DNA of 8,510 nucleotides from assembly GCA_016463555.1 (NCBI GenBank), contig JAEMRB010000012.1, forward strand, positions 1 to 8,510, written 5' to 3'. Source of the stretch: Chloroflexota bacterium (GTDB lineage: Bacteria; Chloroflexota; Limnocylindria; Limnocylindrales; Limnocylindraceae). The position numbers and the translations under genes are program-made. Under the pieces are notes generated by a model. That model was not told where the DNA came from. It saw only the letters and a program-made list of their open reading frames with translations, and did no database searches. Below are positions 1 to 6,577 of the stretch, in pieces (the first letter of the stretch is position 1; each line of letters opens with the position of its first letter).

Positions 1-381
1 AAGACGCACGTGATCTTCTTCCTCGACTCACTGGACTACTTGAAGGCCGGCGGCCGCATTAGCCCAGCGCGAGCGGCGATCGGTGGACTCCTTTCGGTGA
101 AGCCGATCATCGACATCATTGATGGTGAGGTTGTCACCCTCGATAAGCCACGAACTACGGCGAAGGCGCGCGAGCGTTTCATGGAGCTGATCGGCGCATC
201 ACCAATTCAGGAGCTGACCATGCTCCATTCGGAGGCGCCCGACATTGAGGCGTTCCGCGACGAGGTCTGCGCTCGGTTCCCTGAGATCGCCGCCCTGAAG
301 CCAGGGATCGTTCGAGCGGGTGCGGCCATTGGCCCACACACCGGCCCGAAGGGTCTCGGCGTCGCGCTGATCCGCGCCTAG
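1..381 (+). CDS. DegV family fatty-acid-binding protein, C-terminal part (5' end outside window)
   Basis: DegV (FakB-like) proteins bind a fatty acid in a cleft between two domains and, in Firmicutes, present it to a fatty acid kinase. The frame is open from base 1, so the gene starts before the window; the GTG at 10 is internal. The visible 126 residues begin KTHVIFFLDSLDYLKAGGRIS, matching the family's conserved 'LDTLEYLxxGGRIS' stretch. They continue with LLSVKPIIDIIDGEV and close with the typical C-terminal GPHTGPKGLGV. The stop is TAG at 379-381. The family match is clear. Which lipid it binds, and whether a FakA-type kinase partner exists, cannot be seen here. It is followed by a gap of about 144 bp before gdhA, so it is probably the last gene of its transcript. 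Confidence 0.9.
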   Translation, partial: KTHVIFFLDSLDYLKAGGRISPARAAIGGLLSVKPIIDIIDGEVVTLDKPRTTAKARERFMELIGASPIQELTMLHSEAPDIEAFRDEVCARFPEIAALKPGIVRAGAAIGPHTGPKGLGVALIRA

Positions 382-396
382 CCTCAAAGACCTACT

Positions 397-463
397 CCGC
401 CGCACGGGCGGCAGCACGCCGCAACCTACGCGCAACGCCTTTTTAGGGCGCGTTGTAGGGTTG
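397..463. other. Intergenic inverted repeats between degV and gdhA
   Basis: The 382-525 gap holds several G/C-rich inverted repeats. CCGCC (397-401) can pair with GGCGG (407-411), or alternatively GCGGC (408-412) with GCCGC (418-422). A longer imperfect repeat spans about 422-463: CAACC/TAC on the left matches GTAGGGTTG on the right, and an inner AACGC matches GCGTT around a loop holding five T residues (440-444). These could end the degV transcript or form structure in the gdhA leader, but none is directly followed by a T-tract, so a standard intrinsic terminator is not shown. A TAGGGT hexamer at 456-461 could be a -10 element for gdhA; this is weak. Confidence 0.35.
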
Positions 464-510
464 GGGAGATCGCCGCACGGCGTCCGCCAGGCACCCGCCA
501 GGGCGGCAGA

Positions 511-517
511 GGAGAGG
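511..517 (+). promoter_or_regulatory. Shine-Dalgarno sequence of gdhA
   Basis: GGAGAGG lies 8 nt before the ATG at 526. It is the strongest ribosome binding site in the window and fixes the gdhA start. It contrasts with the genes at 1802, 7377 and 7924, which have no such motif. Confidence 0.8.
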
Positions 518-525
518 TACATACG

Positions 526-1776
526 ATGAGTTCACAGAAGAGCGCCTGGGCAGTTGCGCAGCAGCAGTTCGACCTTGCCGCAAAGCGGCTCGGCCTCGAC
601 TCCGGCATCGCCGCCGTGTTGCGCGAGCCACGCCGACAGCTCACCGTGCACTTCCCTGTGCGCATGGATGACGGCACCACTCGAGTCTTCGAGGGGCACC
701 GCGTGCAGCACAACCTCGGACGCGGCCCAGCGAAGGGCGGCATCCGCTTCCACCAGGACGTGAACATCGAAGAGGTGAAGGCCCTCTCTATGTGGATGTC
801 GTGGAAGTGCGCCGTGATGGATCTTCCCTATGGCGGCGGCAAGGGTGGCGTCACCGTTGACCCGAAGAAGTTGTCACTCGGTGAGCTCGAGCGCCTGACG
901 CGCCGCTTCACCACCGAAATCGCCGTCATCATTGGGCCAGAGTCCGATATTCCTGCGCCTGATGTGAACACCAACAGCCAGACGATGGCCTGGATGATGG
1001 ACACCTATTCCATGCATGTCGGCTACACCGTTCCTGGTGTGGTGACCGGCAAGCCGATCGCGCTTGGCGGCTCGAAGGGCCGCAACGAGGCAACGGCGCG
1101 TGGTGCAGTCTTCTGCATTCGCGAAGCGGCGAGCAAGATCAACCTCAACCTGAAGGGGGCAACGGTTGTGGTGCAGGGGTACGGCAACGCCGGATCCATT
1201 GCAGCGCGACTGATCAGCGAGCTCGGCTCGAAGGTGATCGCCGTCTCCGACAGCAGCGGCGGCATCCACAACCCAGCCGGCCTCGACCTTGCTGCAGTCG
1301 ATGCGCATAAGAAGAAGACCGGGAGTGTCGTTGGCTTTGCTGGCGCAACGCTGGTGAGCAACCAGGCAATCTTGGAGATCGCCTGCGACGTGCTTATTCC
1401 AGCCGCCCTCGAGAATCAGATCACCGCGGAGAATGCCAGCAAGATCAAGACGAAGATCGTCGCCGAGGCGGCGAACGGACCAACGACGCCAGAGGCGGAC
1501 GACATCCTCTTCGCGAACGGCGCCATGGTGATCCCTGACATCCTCTGCAACGCAGGTGGTGTGACGGTGAGCTACTTCGAGTGGGTGCAGGACCTGAACC
1601 GCGACTTCTGGGAAGAGGAGGAGGTCAACGTTCGCCTCGAGAGGAAGATGGTCCGCGCCTTCCACGAGGTCTACGACATGGCCCAGAAGGAGAAGAGCCA
1701 CCTGCGCACAGGTGCCTACCTCCTCTCGGTGCAGCGTGTTGCCGATGCCATGATGGTGCGGGGTATCTACCCGTAA
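526..1776 (+). CDS. gdhA: Glutamate dehydrogenase (NAD(P)-dependent, hexameric type)
   Basis: It catalyses reversible oxidative deamination of glutamate to 2-oxoglutarate and ammonia in the cytoplasm, linking nitrogen assimilation to the TCA cycle. The 416 residues match the usual length of the ~420-residue class. In order: substrate-binding GPAKGGIRFH (67-76), the catalytic-lysine loop PYGGGKGGV (K106), and PAPDVNT (143-149) with the catalytic aspartate D146. The Rossmann dinucleotide motif VQGYGNAG is at 217-224, and GGVTVSYFEWVQ is at 344-355, where S349 fits a glutamate-binding serine. An acidic residue after the second Rossmann strand (AVSDSSGG, D242) hints at NAD+ rather than NADP+; this is inference. 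The ATG is set by GGAGAGG at 511-517. The next gene seems to have its own promoter. A related Leu/Phe/Val dehydrogenase is less likely given the SYFEW motif. Confidence 0.95.
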   Translation: MSSQKSAWAVAQQQFDLAAKRLGLDSGIAAVLREPRRQLTVHFPVRMDDGTTRVFEGHRVQHNLGRGPAKGGIRFHQDVNIEEVKALSMWMSWKCAVMDLPYGGGKGGVTVDPKKLSLGELERLTRRFTTEIAVIIGPESDIPAPDVNTNSQTMAWMMDTYSMHVGYTVPGVVTGKPIALGGSKGRNEATARGAVFCIREAASKINLNLKGATVVVQGYGNAGSIAARLISELGSKVIAVSDSSGGIHNPAGLDLAAVDAHKKKTGSVVGFAGATLVSNQAILEIACDVLIPAALENQITAENASKIKTKIVAEAANGPTTPEADDILFANGAMVIPDILCNAGGVTVSYFEWVQDLNRDFWEEEEVNVRLERKMVRAFHEVYDMAQKEKSHLRTGAYLLSVQRVADAMMVRGIYP

Positions 1777-1782
1777 ACCCTC

Positions 1783-1800
1783 TGCGCGCTAGGATGCGCA
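1783..1800 (+). promoter_or_regulatory. Putative leaderless promoter (-10 TAGGAT) of the 1802 gene, flanked by an inverted repeat
   Basis: TAGGAT (1790-1795) fits the bacterial -10 consensus TANNNT and ends exactly 6 nt before the ATG at 1802, which would place the transcription start at or next to the start codon. No Shine-Dalgarno motif precedes the ATG. There is no good TTGACA-like -35 at 17-18 nt. A 5-bp inverted repeat, TGCGC (1783-1787) and GCGCA (1796-1800), brackets the hexamer. It could be an operator, a weak gdhA terminator, or chance. Confidence 0.5.
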
Positions 1801-1801
1801 A

Positions 1802-2419
1802 ATGGCAGGACTAGACCACGAAGAGCGTTTTCTCTTTCGCGAGGAGATCCTCGCGCTTGCCGCCGCGCTCACCGAGGGTTCGGCGCTCGACAACGTCGAG
1901 GACCTGCTCGTTGACCTGATCACCTCGAGCCACTTCGACGCCGAGGTGGTCACGTTGGAGCGCTCGCTCCAGGCGATGCTCGGCCAGCGCCAGGGGGTAA
2001 CCCTGGTGACGGCACTCACGGCAGCCCCCGAGGTCTTCGACGAGGTGACAGAGCTACGACTGCCAGCCGAGGTGATCGATCGTCTCGCCGGCTGGCGCGC
2101 GCGCTTTGGCTTGGCGATTGATAACGCGCTGAGCTTCCTCTCCAACCCCGACGGCATTCAGGGGCATAACTTCACCACGCAGGTTGCCCACGCCGACGAC
2201 CGACGAACGTTGCAGGGGCGACTCACCTTCGTGCGCTACAGCAACGAGTCGGAGTTCTTTATCGCCGACGCCAATGTCTTCCTTGAAGTTGCCGCCGAAG
2301 TGCTCGACAAGCTCGGCACACACATCAGCCGCGAGGATGTTGACCTAGAGTCGGTGACGCGCCTTAAAGAGGCGGTCAACCTGATCGAGCGTCGCACCGC
2401 GCCGCGCGAAGAGGCGTAA
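1802..2419 (+). CDS. Hypothetical protein, 205 aa, paired with the BioD/DRTGG gene
   Basis: I do not recognise this protein. It has no cysteine, no signal peptide and no hydrophobic segment long enough to cross a membrane, so it should be a soluble cytoplasmic protein. The N-terminal ~110 residues are rich in Leu, Ala and Glu and look mostly helical (for example RFLFREEILALAAALTEGSA). A more mixed segment around 125-165 contains GHNFTTQVAH and GRLTFVRYSNESEFF, followed by another helical stretch with a charged C-terminus. The start at 1802 gives a short gap to gdhA and sits 6 nt after a TAGGAT box. Only 4 nt separate its TAA from the next ATG, so it is almost certainly co-transcribed with the P-loop/DRTGG protein and may work with it. 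No function is proposed. Confidence 0.8.
   Translation: MAGLDHEERFLFREEILALAAALTEGSALDNVEDLLVDLITSSHFDAEVVTLERSLQAMLGQRQGVTLVTALTAAPEVFDEVTELRLPAEVIDRLAGWRARFGLAIDNALSFLSNPDGIQGHNFTTQVAHADDRRTLQGRLTFVRYSNESEFFIADANVFLEVAAEVLDKLGTHISREDVDLESVTRLKEAVNLIERRTAPREEA
2409..2414 (+). promoter_or_regulatory. Shine-Dalgarno sequence of the 2424 gene, inside the upstream coding region
   Basis: AAGAGG lies 9 nt before the ATG at 2424 and within the last codons of the 1802 gene. It supports the ATG choice and points to coupled translation of the pair. Confidence 0.6.
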
Positions 2420-2423
2420 CCAG

Positions 2424-3548
2424 ATGACCGGCGCCGCGGGCGCACGGCAGCTCTTCCTCGCTGCGACGGGGCAGAACCGCGGTAAGACGACCACCTCACT
2501 CGGACTCTTTGCCGCCTTCCGCGCGCAGGGGCTCAACACGGGATTCATGAAGCCGGTTGGCCAACGCTGGATCACCATCGACAACACCCCCGCCGACGAA
2601 GATGCCGCCCTGATGCGCGGCGTGTTTGATCTGACCGATGCGGTCGCCCTTCTCTCTCCGGTGCAGATTCCGCGCGGCTTCACGCGCAAGGTGATTGAGG
2701 GGCAGGTGGTCGAAGACCTCGGCGCGAAGATCATTGCCGCACAGGTGGAGCTCGCACAGAGGCACGAACTGCTGCTCCTTGAGGGGACAGGGCATGCGGG
2801 CGTCGGTGCGGTGATCGGCTTGAGTAACGCCGATGTCGCCGCGCTGCTCGGCGCGCCGGTGATCATCGTCAGCGAGGGTGGTATCGGCCGACCGATTGAC
2901 GAGATCGTGTTGAACGCGGCGCTCTTCGCCGCGCGTGGCGTTGAGGTTGCCGGCGCCATCGTGAACAAGGTTGACCTTGACCTGCAGCCAGAGTTGCCGC
3001 GACTCCTTGAGAAGGGGCTAGAGCGCCACGGAATTCCGCTACTCGGTGTCCTTCCGTATCGCCAGATCCTTTCGAACCCCACGCTGGCGATCATCGAAGA
3101 TGGTTTGCAGGGGGAGACGCTCTGGCCAGGCCGCGACATGGACGCAATCATTGGCCGCGTCTCCGTTGCCGCGATGCAGCCTGAGCATGTGATGCAGCGC
3201 ATCGGCGATAGCGCCCTCGTGGTTGTTCCTGGTGACCGCGAGGATGTGATCGAGGTGCTCACGCAGCTATGGCTCGACGGAAAGGAGCATCCGAACCGGC
3301 CGCTCGGCTTCGTCCTTAGCGGTGGCTATCGACCGAGCGCCCGAGTGCTGGAGATGATTCGTAAGGCGAACATCTTCGCCGTGTTGATGGAGGGCGATAC
3401 CTACAGCGTTGCCTCAAATGTGCACGACCTACTGGTGAAGACACACCCCGAAGACGTGCGCAAAATTGAAGAGATCAAGCAGCTCGTTTCCGGCTCACTC
3501 GACGTGGGCCGCATCCTTGCGGCGGCACGCCCCGTTCCAACGCGCTAG
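2424..3548 (+). CDS. BioD-like P-loop ATPase with DRTGG domain (phosphotransacetylase N-terminal-like protein)
   Basis: This resembles the N-terminal, regulatory half of long bacterial phosphotransacetylases (COG0857-type proteins): a dethiobiotin-synthetase-like P-loop domain followed by a DRTGG domain. The P-loop is GQNRGKTTTS at 16-25. A BioD-like KPVGQ is at 43-47, a Walker-B-like LLLLEGTG at 116-123, and an NKVD motif of the SIMIBI nucleotide-binding class at 181-184. The DRTGG region begins near VAAMQPEHVMQRI (248-260) and includes VVPGDRED (267-274) and FVLSGGYRPS (296-305), where SGG stands for the usual TGG. At 374 residues the protein ends after this domain, so the catalytic phosphate acetyl/butyryltransferase domain is absent. 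Family assignment is solid; the molecular role is unknown and probably regulatory or ligand-sensing. It follows the 1802 gene by 4 nt. Confidence 0.85.
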   Translation: MTGAAGARQLFLAATGQNRGKTTTSLGLFAAFRAQGLNTGFMKPVGQRWITIDNTPADEDAALMRGVFDLTDAVALLSPVQIPRGFTRKVIEGQVVEDLGAKIIAAQVELAQRHELLLLEGTGHAGVGAVIGLSNADVAALLGAPVIIVSEGGIGRPIDEIVLNAALFAARGVEVAGAIVNKVDLDLQPELPRLLEKGLERHGIPLLGVLPYRQILSNPTLAIIEDGLQGETLWPGRDMDAIIGRVSVAAMQPEHVMQRIGDSALVVVPGDREDVIEVLTQLWLDGKEHPNRPLGFVLSGGYRPSARVLEMIRKANIFAVLMEGDTYSVASNVHDLLVKTHPEDVRKIEEIKQLVSGSLDVGRILAAARPVPTR

Positions 3549-3551
3549 CCG

Positions 3552-3569
3552 ACGCTCCTACGGGAGCGT
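3552..3569. terminator. Perfect hairpin with cUACGg loop at the convergent gene junction
   Basis: ACGCTCC (3552-3558) and GGAGCGT (3563-3569) are perfect complements around TACG (3559-3562). In the + strand transcript this is a 7-bp stem closed by C-G with a UACG tetraloop, a member of the very stable UNCG class. It begins four bases after the stop codon of the 2424 gene (3546-3548) and overlaps the panC stop codon (3558-3560) on the other strand. No U-tract follows on either strand. It may stabilise the 3' end, act as a bidirectional terminator, or help a factor-dependent one. Confidence 0.6.
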
Positions 3570-4418
3570 GATCGCGTCGATCAGGCGCACCCCATCAACA
3601 ACGGCGGCGAGCGAGACGAGGGCCTCGCCAAATGTGGCATCGCCAACCTGTGCGCCTTCTGCAAGTGGCGCGAGCGTTGCGCTCTCGGCGAAGTCGAGGT
3701 AGTCAAGCGCGACGCTCGGCTCGGCGGCGATCACCCGCTCAGCGAGTGCCCGCAGCGCGGCAACGCTCGTAACGCCAGAGGCATACGCCTCGGCGATGAG
3801 CGAGAGGGCGACGGGGATCGCCTTTGCCGCCGCGACGCGACCGCTTGCTGAGAGCATCTGATTGCGCGAGCTGAGCGCCAAGCCGTCAGCATCGCGCACC
3901 GTTGCCACGCGGTGAATTGTGATCCCGTCGCTGCGCCGCGCCGTCATCCATTCGATGACGCGCACCTGTTGCGCATCCTTGGCGCCGAAGAGAGCCTGGT
4001 CGGGGTGCACCAGATCAAAGAGTCGCGAGACGACGGTTGCCACGCCGGCGAAGTGCCCAGGCCGCGAGGCGCCCTCAAGCCGCGTGGCGAGCGGACCTGG
4101 ATCAATCGTTGCAACTGGCTCACCGGGCGGATAGATCTCGTCAACGTCGGGGGCGAATAGTAGGTGCGCACCAGCCGCCTCGGCAATGCGCTGGTCGGCC
4201 GCAAGGGTGCGCGGGTATTGCGCCACGTCAGCGGCAGATCCGAACTGTCGTGGGTTAACGAAGATCGAGATGACCACGGTGGCGGCGGTGCGGCGCGCGG
4301 CGGCGATTAGCGCGGTATGACCGGCGTGGAGCGCCCCCATGGTGGGTACGAGCGCAACCGGGCGGGGGAGTTGGGCGAGAGCCTCGTCGAGTTCGGAACG
4401 AGTGGTTACGGTGCGCAT
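3558..4418 (-). CDS. panC: Pantothenate synthetase (pantoate--beta-alanine ligase)
   Basis: PanC joins pantoate and beta-alanine to pantothenate, using ATP through a pantoyl-adenylate, in the cytoplasm. The 286 residues are a normal family length. All main motifs are present in order: PTMGALHAGH (25-34) with the nucleotide-binding histidines H31 and H34, and FVNPRQF (53-59) followed by QYPR. Then come RPGHFAGVATVV (119-130), FGAKDAQQ (144-151) and VRDADGLALSSRN (174-186). Among the biosynthetic enzymes of this operon it is the most canonical in sequence. The ATG at 4418 matches the family start and lies 15 nt after the panB stop; only a weak AGG-type ribosome site is visible in the gap. It is the last gene of the coaX-coaBC-panB-panC operon and converges on the 2424 gene, with 9 nt between stops. 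Confidence 0.96.
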   Translation of the reverse strand: MRTVTTRSELDEALAQLPRPVALVPTMGALHAGHTALIAAARRTAATVVISIFVNPRQFGSAADVAQYPRTLAADQRIAEAAGAHLLFAPDVDEIYPPGEPVATIDPGPLATRLEGASRPGHFAGVATVVSRLFDLVHPDQALFGAKDAQQVRVIEWMTARRSDGITIHRVATVRDADGLALSSRNQMLSASGRVAAAKAIPVALSLIAEAYASGVTSVAALRALAERVIAAEPSVALDYLDFAESATLAPLAEGAQVGDATFGEALVSLAAVVDGVRLIDAITLP

Positions 4419-4433
4419 CGCCCAGAGCCTGAG

Positions 4434-5273
4434 CTAGCGCGGAAGCTCGTCAAGGGCGGCGATGAGGGTTGCGTCAGCAGCGATCCCTTGCGCTGCGGTG
4501 GGGAAGTCTCCCGACTCCACGCTGGTTCGCCAGGTGGTGAGGGCGGCGATCGCCTCGTCGCGAAGGTTGGCGATACGCCCAGCGTGGCGTGGTGCGGCCG
4601 CGCCGAGCAGGCCGAGCAGATCGGGGAGCACTTGCACCTGTGCGGTGCAGCCGGCACCTGCGCCGATGCCGATGGTTGGAATCGTGAGGCGGCTGGTGAT
4701 CGCGGCTGCAAGCTCCTGCGGCACGAGTTCGATCACGATTGCCGATGCGCCGGCCGCCTGCAGGGCGATCGCATCGTCGAGGAGCGCCGCCGCCGCCTCG
4801 GGGAGGCGACCCTTCGCGCGCGGCTTGCTCTCATTCAGTGACGACTGCGGCGTGAAGCCAATGTGCCCAATCACGGGAACGCCACTGCGCACGAGCGCGG
4901 CAACGACGGGGGCCACGACGACGCCCCCCTCGAGCTTCACGGCACCAGCCCCAGCATCGCGAATGAAGCGCGCCGCGTTCTCTGCGGCGGTTGGCACATC
5001 CACATACGAAAGGAAGGGCATGTCGCCGATCACGAGGGCGGTGCTCGTTGAGCGAACGACGGCGGCGGTGTGGTGCAGCATCTCGCTCATTCCTACGCGA
5101 ACCGTTGATTCGTGTCCGAGCACGACCTGAGCAAGTGAATCGCCTACGAGCAAGAATTGAATGCCAGCCGCCTCGGCGAACTCAGCGGTTGGGCGATCCC
5201 ATGCGGTGACAACGGCGAAGTGGCCGCCCGCGGCATGTGCGGCGCGCATGTCGGCAACGGTGTGCCGTGCCAT
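4434..5273 (-). CDS. panB: 3-methyl-2-oxobutanoate hydroxymethyltransferase (ketopantoate hydroxymethyltransferase)
   Basis: PanB transfers a one-carbon group from 5,10-methylene-tetrahydrofolate to alpha-ketoisovalerate, giving ketopantoate, the first committed step to pantothenate. The 279 residues form the expected TIM-barrel length. Visible motifs are VGDSL (43-47, metal ligand D45), DMPFLSY (84-90, D84), AVKLEGG (111-117, K113 and E115), GHIGFTPQS (136-144, H137) and IELVPQELA (181-189, E182). The known metal and substrate residues are therefore kept. The loop after IGIGAG (201-206) departs from the usual DGQxLVxHD: here it reads CTAQVQVLPD. The usual TAYD near the N-terminus is TAWD. 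Its ATG overlaps the coaBC stop by one base (TGATG), so the two are probably translationally coupled. Confidence 0.95.
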   Translation of the reverse strand: MARHTVADMRAAHAAGGHFAVVTAWDRPTAEFAEAAGIQFLLVGDSLAQVVLGHESTVRVGMSEMLHHTAAVVRSTSTALVIGDMPFLSYVDVPTAAENAARFIRDAGAGAVKLEGGVVVAPVVAALVRSGVPVIGHIGFTPQSSLNESKPRAKGRLPEAAAALLDDAIALQAAGASAIVIELVPQELAAAITSRLTIPTIGIGAGAGCTAQVQVLPDLLGLLGAAAPRHAGRIANLRDEAIAALTTWRTSVESGDFPTAAQGIAADATLIAALDELPR

Positions 5274-6577
5274 CAGCCTGCTCGCGTTGCGAGGAGGGCC
5301 GCCACTCGGTCGAGGATGGCGTCGGCTACGACACGCTTCGGCGCCGGGCCCACACGGGTGACGAGATCGTCGGCCCCGATGATCTCTGCCGCATTTTCGG
5401 CGCTCTCAAAACCGATGCCCGGTGCCGTGACGTCGTTGGCGACGATGAGGTCAAGATCTTTCTGCTGCAACTTCTCGCGCGCCCGTGGCGTTGCACTCGC
5501 CTCTGCCGAGAAGCCCACGAGCAGTGTCTGGCGCGTGGCCCGTGGGCCCAGTGCCTGCGCCAATCCGGCAAGAAGGTCGGGTGTTGGCGTGAGACGCAGG
5601 ATGATCTCGCCATCGCGACGCAGCTTCTCGGTGAGCGGGCCGCCCGCGACACGGAAATCAGAGACAGCGGCGGTGGCAATGAGCGCGTCGGCGGGCGTCG
5701 CTGCGCCGCCGCTCGGTGCGGCGAGGAGTGCGTTGCGCAGCGCAGCATCGAGCGCGTCAACGCTCATGGCGCGCACGATGGTGACCCCCTCAGGGAGCGG
5801 CACGCTGACACGGGCGGCGATTAGGGTGACGTCGGCGCCACGATCACGCGCCGCCTCGGCAAGGGCGATCCCCTGACGCCCCGATGAGCGGTTCGCCAAG
5901 ATGCGCACCGCATCGATCGGCTCTTCGGTGCCACCAGCGGTAACGACGATCCGACGACCCGACAGATCACCAGCGGGTACTGCTGGCGGGCGGCGGCTCT
6001 CGTTCGGTTCGCGAATTGGTGCCGCGCCAATCGCGGCCACGACGGCATCAATGATCGCCGCAGTTTCGGCGAGGCGGCCGACGCCGGTGGAGCCACTCGC
6101 GAGCGCGCCACTCTCCGGTGCAACAAGGGCGTAGCCGAAGTCATCGCGCAGTCGCGTCGCATTCGTTTGCGTGGCGGCATGCGCCCACATTTCGCCATCC
6201 ATTGCTGGGGCAACGATCACGGGTGCGGTGGTGGCGAGGCAGGCGGCGGTGACCACGTCTCCAGCGAGGCCGCTCGCCATGGCGCCGATCCACTGCGCGG
6301 TCGCTGGTGCGATCAGGATCGCATCGGCGGAGTCGGCGGCAACGATGTGGCCAATGCGGCCGTCGGGGAGCAGGTCGAGCAGGTCGGCATCAACGGCGTG
6401 CCCTGTGAGTGTGCGCAGGGTGAGCGGTGAGACGAACCGTGTGGCGGCGGGAGTTAGGAGCGCCTGCACATCGGCACCCTCGGCGCGCAGGGCACGCACG
6501 ATCTCTGGCGACTTGTAGGCGGCGATGGAGCCGGTGATGCCGAGGACGATGAGTCGTCCGGCGAGGCGCTTGCTCAT
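5273..6577 (-). CDS. coaBC: Bifunctional phosphopantothenoylcysteine decarboxylase / phosphopantothenate--cysteine ligase
   Basis: CoaBC converts 4'-phosphopantothenate and cysteine to 4'-phosphopantothenoylcysteine (CoaB) and decarboxylates it to 4'-phosphopantetheine (CoaC, an FMN enzyme). With the ATG at 6577 it has 434 residues. The flavin domain covers ~1-185, with VLGITGSIAAYKSPE (11-25), the catalytic histidine in GHIVAADSAD (H77) and APATAQ (90-95). A proline-rich linker spans about 187-203, then the ligase domain starts at RRIVVTAGGTEEPID (208-222), with NRSSGRQG (229-236) and later AAVSDFRV, VGFSAEA and ANDV. In the CoaC domain the PxMNxxMW motif reads PAMDGEMW (Asp127) and the active-site ACG reads ASG (Ser161). 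An upstream in-frame start at 6661 lies inside coaX and adds residues foreign to the family. The chosen ATG overlaps the coaX stop as ATGA. Confidence 0.95.
   Translation of the reverse strand: MSKRLAGRLIVLGITGSIAAYKSPEIVRALRAEGADVQALLTPAATRFVSPLTLRTLTGHAVDADLLDLLPDGRIGHIVAADSADAILIAPATAQWIGAMASGLAGDVVTAACLATTAPVIVAPAMDGEMWAHAATQTNATRLRDDFGYALVAPESGALASGSTGVGRLAETAAIIDAVVAAIGAAPIREPNESRRPPAVPAGDLSGRRIVVTAGGTEEPIDAVRILANRSSGRQGIALAEAARDRGADVTLIAARVSVPLPEGVTIVRAMSVDALDAALRNALLAAPSGGAATPADALIATAAVSDFRVAGGPLTEKLRRDGEIILRLTPTPDLLAGLAQALGPRATRQTLLVGFSAEASATPRAREKLQQKDLDLIVANDVTAPGIGFESAENAAEIIGADDLVTRVGPAPKRVVADAILDRVAALLATRAG

Noticed and set aside
430..444. Intrinsic terminator before the T5 run after degV
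   Set aside because: The only stem directly before the T-run is GCG/CGC with a 3-nt loop. The stronger GC stems lie about 18 nt upstream of the T-run.
874..1701. 275-residue minus-strand open frame
   Set aside because: It is antisense to glutamate dehydrogenase, whose motifs are unmistakable. The translation resembles no family.
2345..3262. 305-residue minus-strand open frame
   Set aside because: It lies opposite the well-supported BioD/DRTGG gene. Its Ser/Arg/Pro-rich translation has no recognisable motifs and is a typical antisense shadow in GC-rich DNA.
5157..5876. 239-residue + strand open frame and shorter ones over the coenzyme A operon
   Set aside because: These lie opposite panB and coaBC and show only Ala/Arg/Ser-rich composition caused by GC-skewed third positions.
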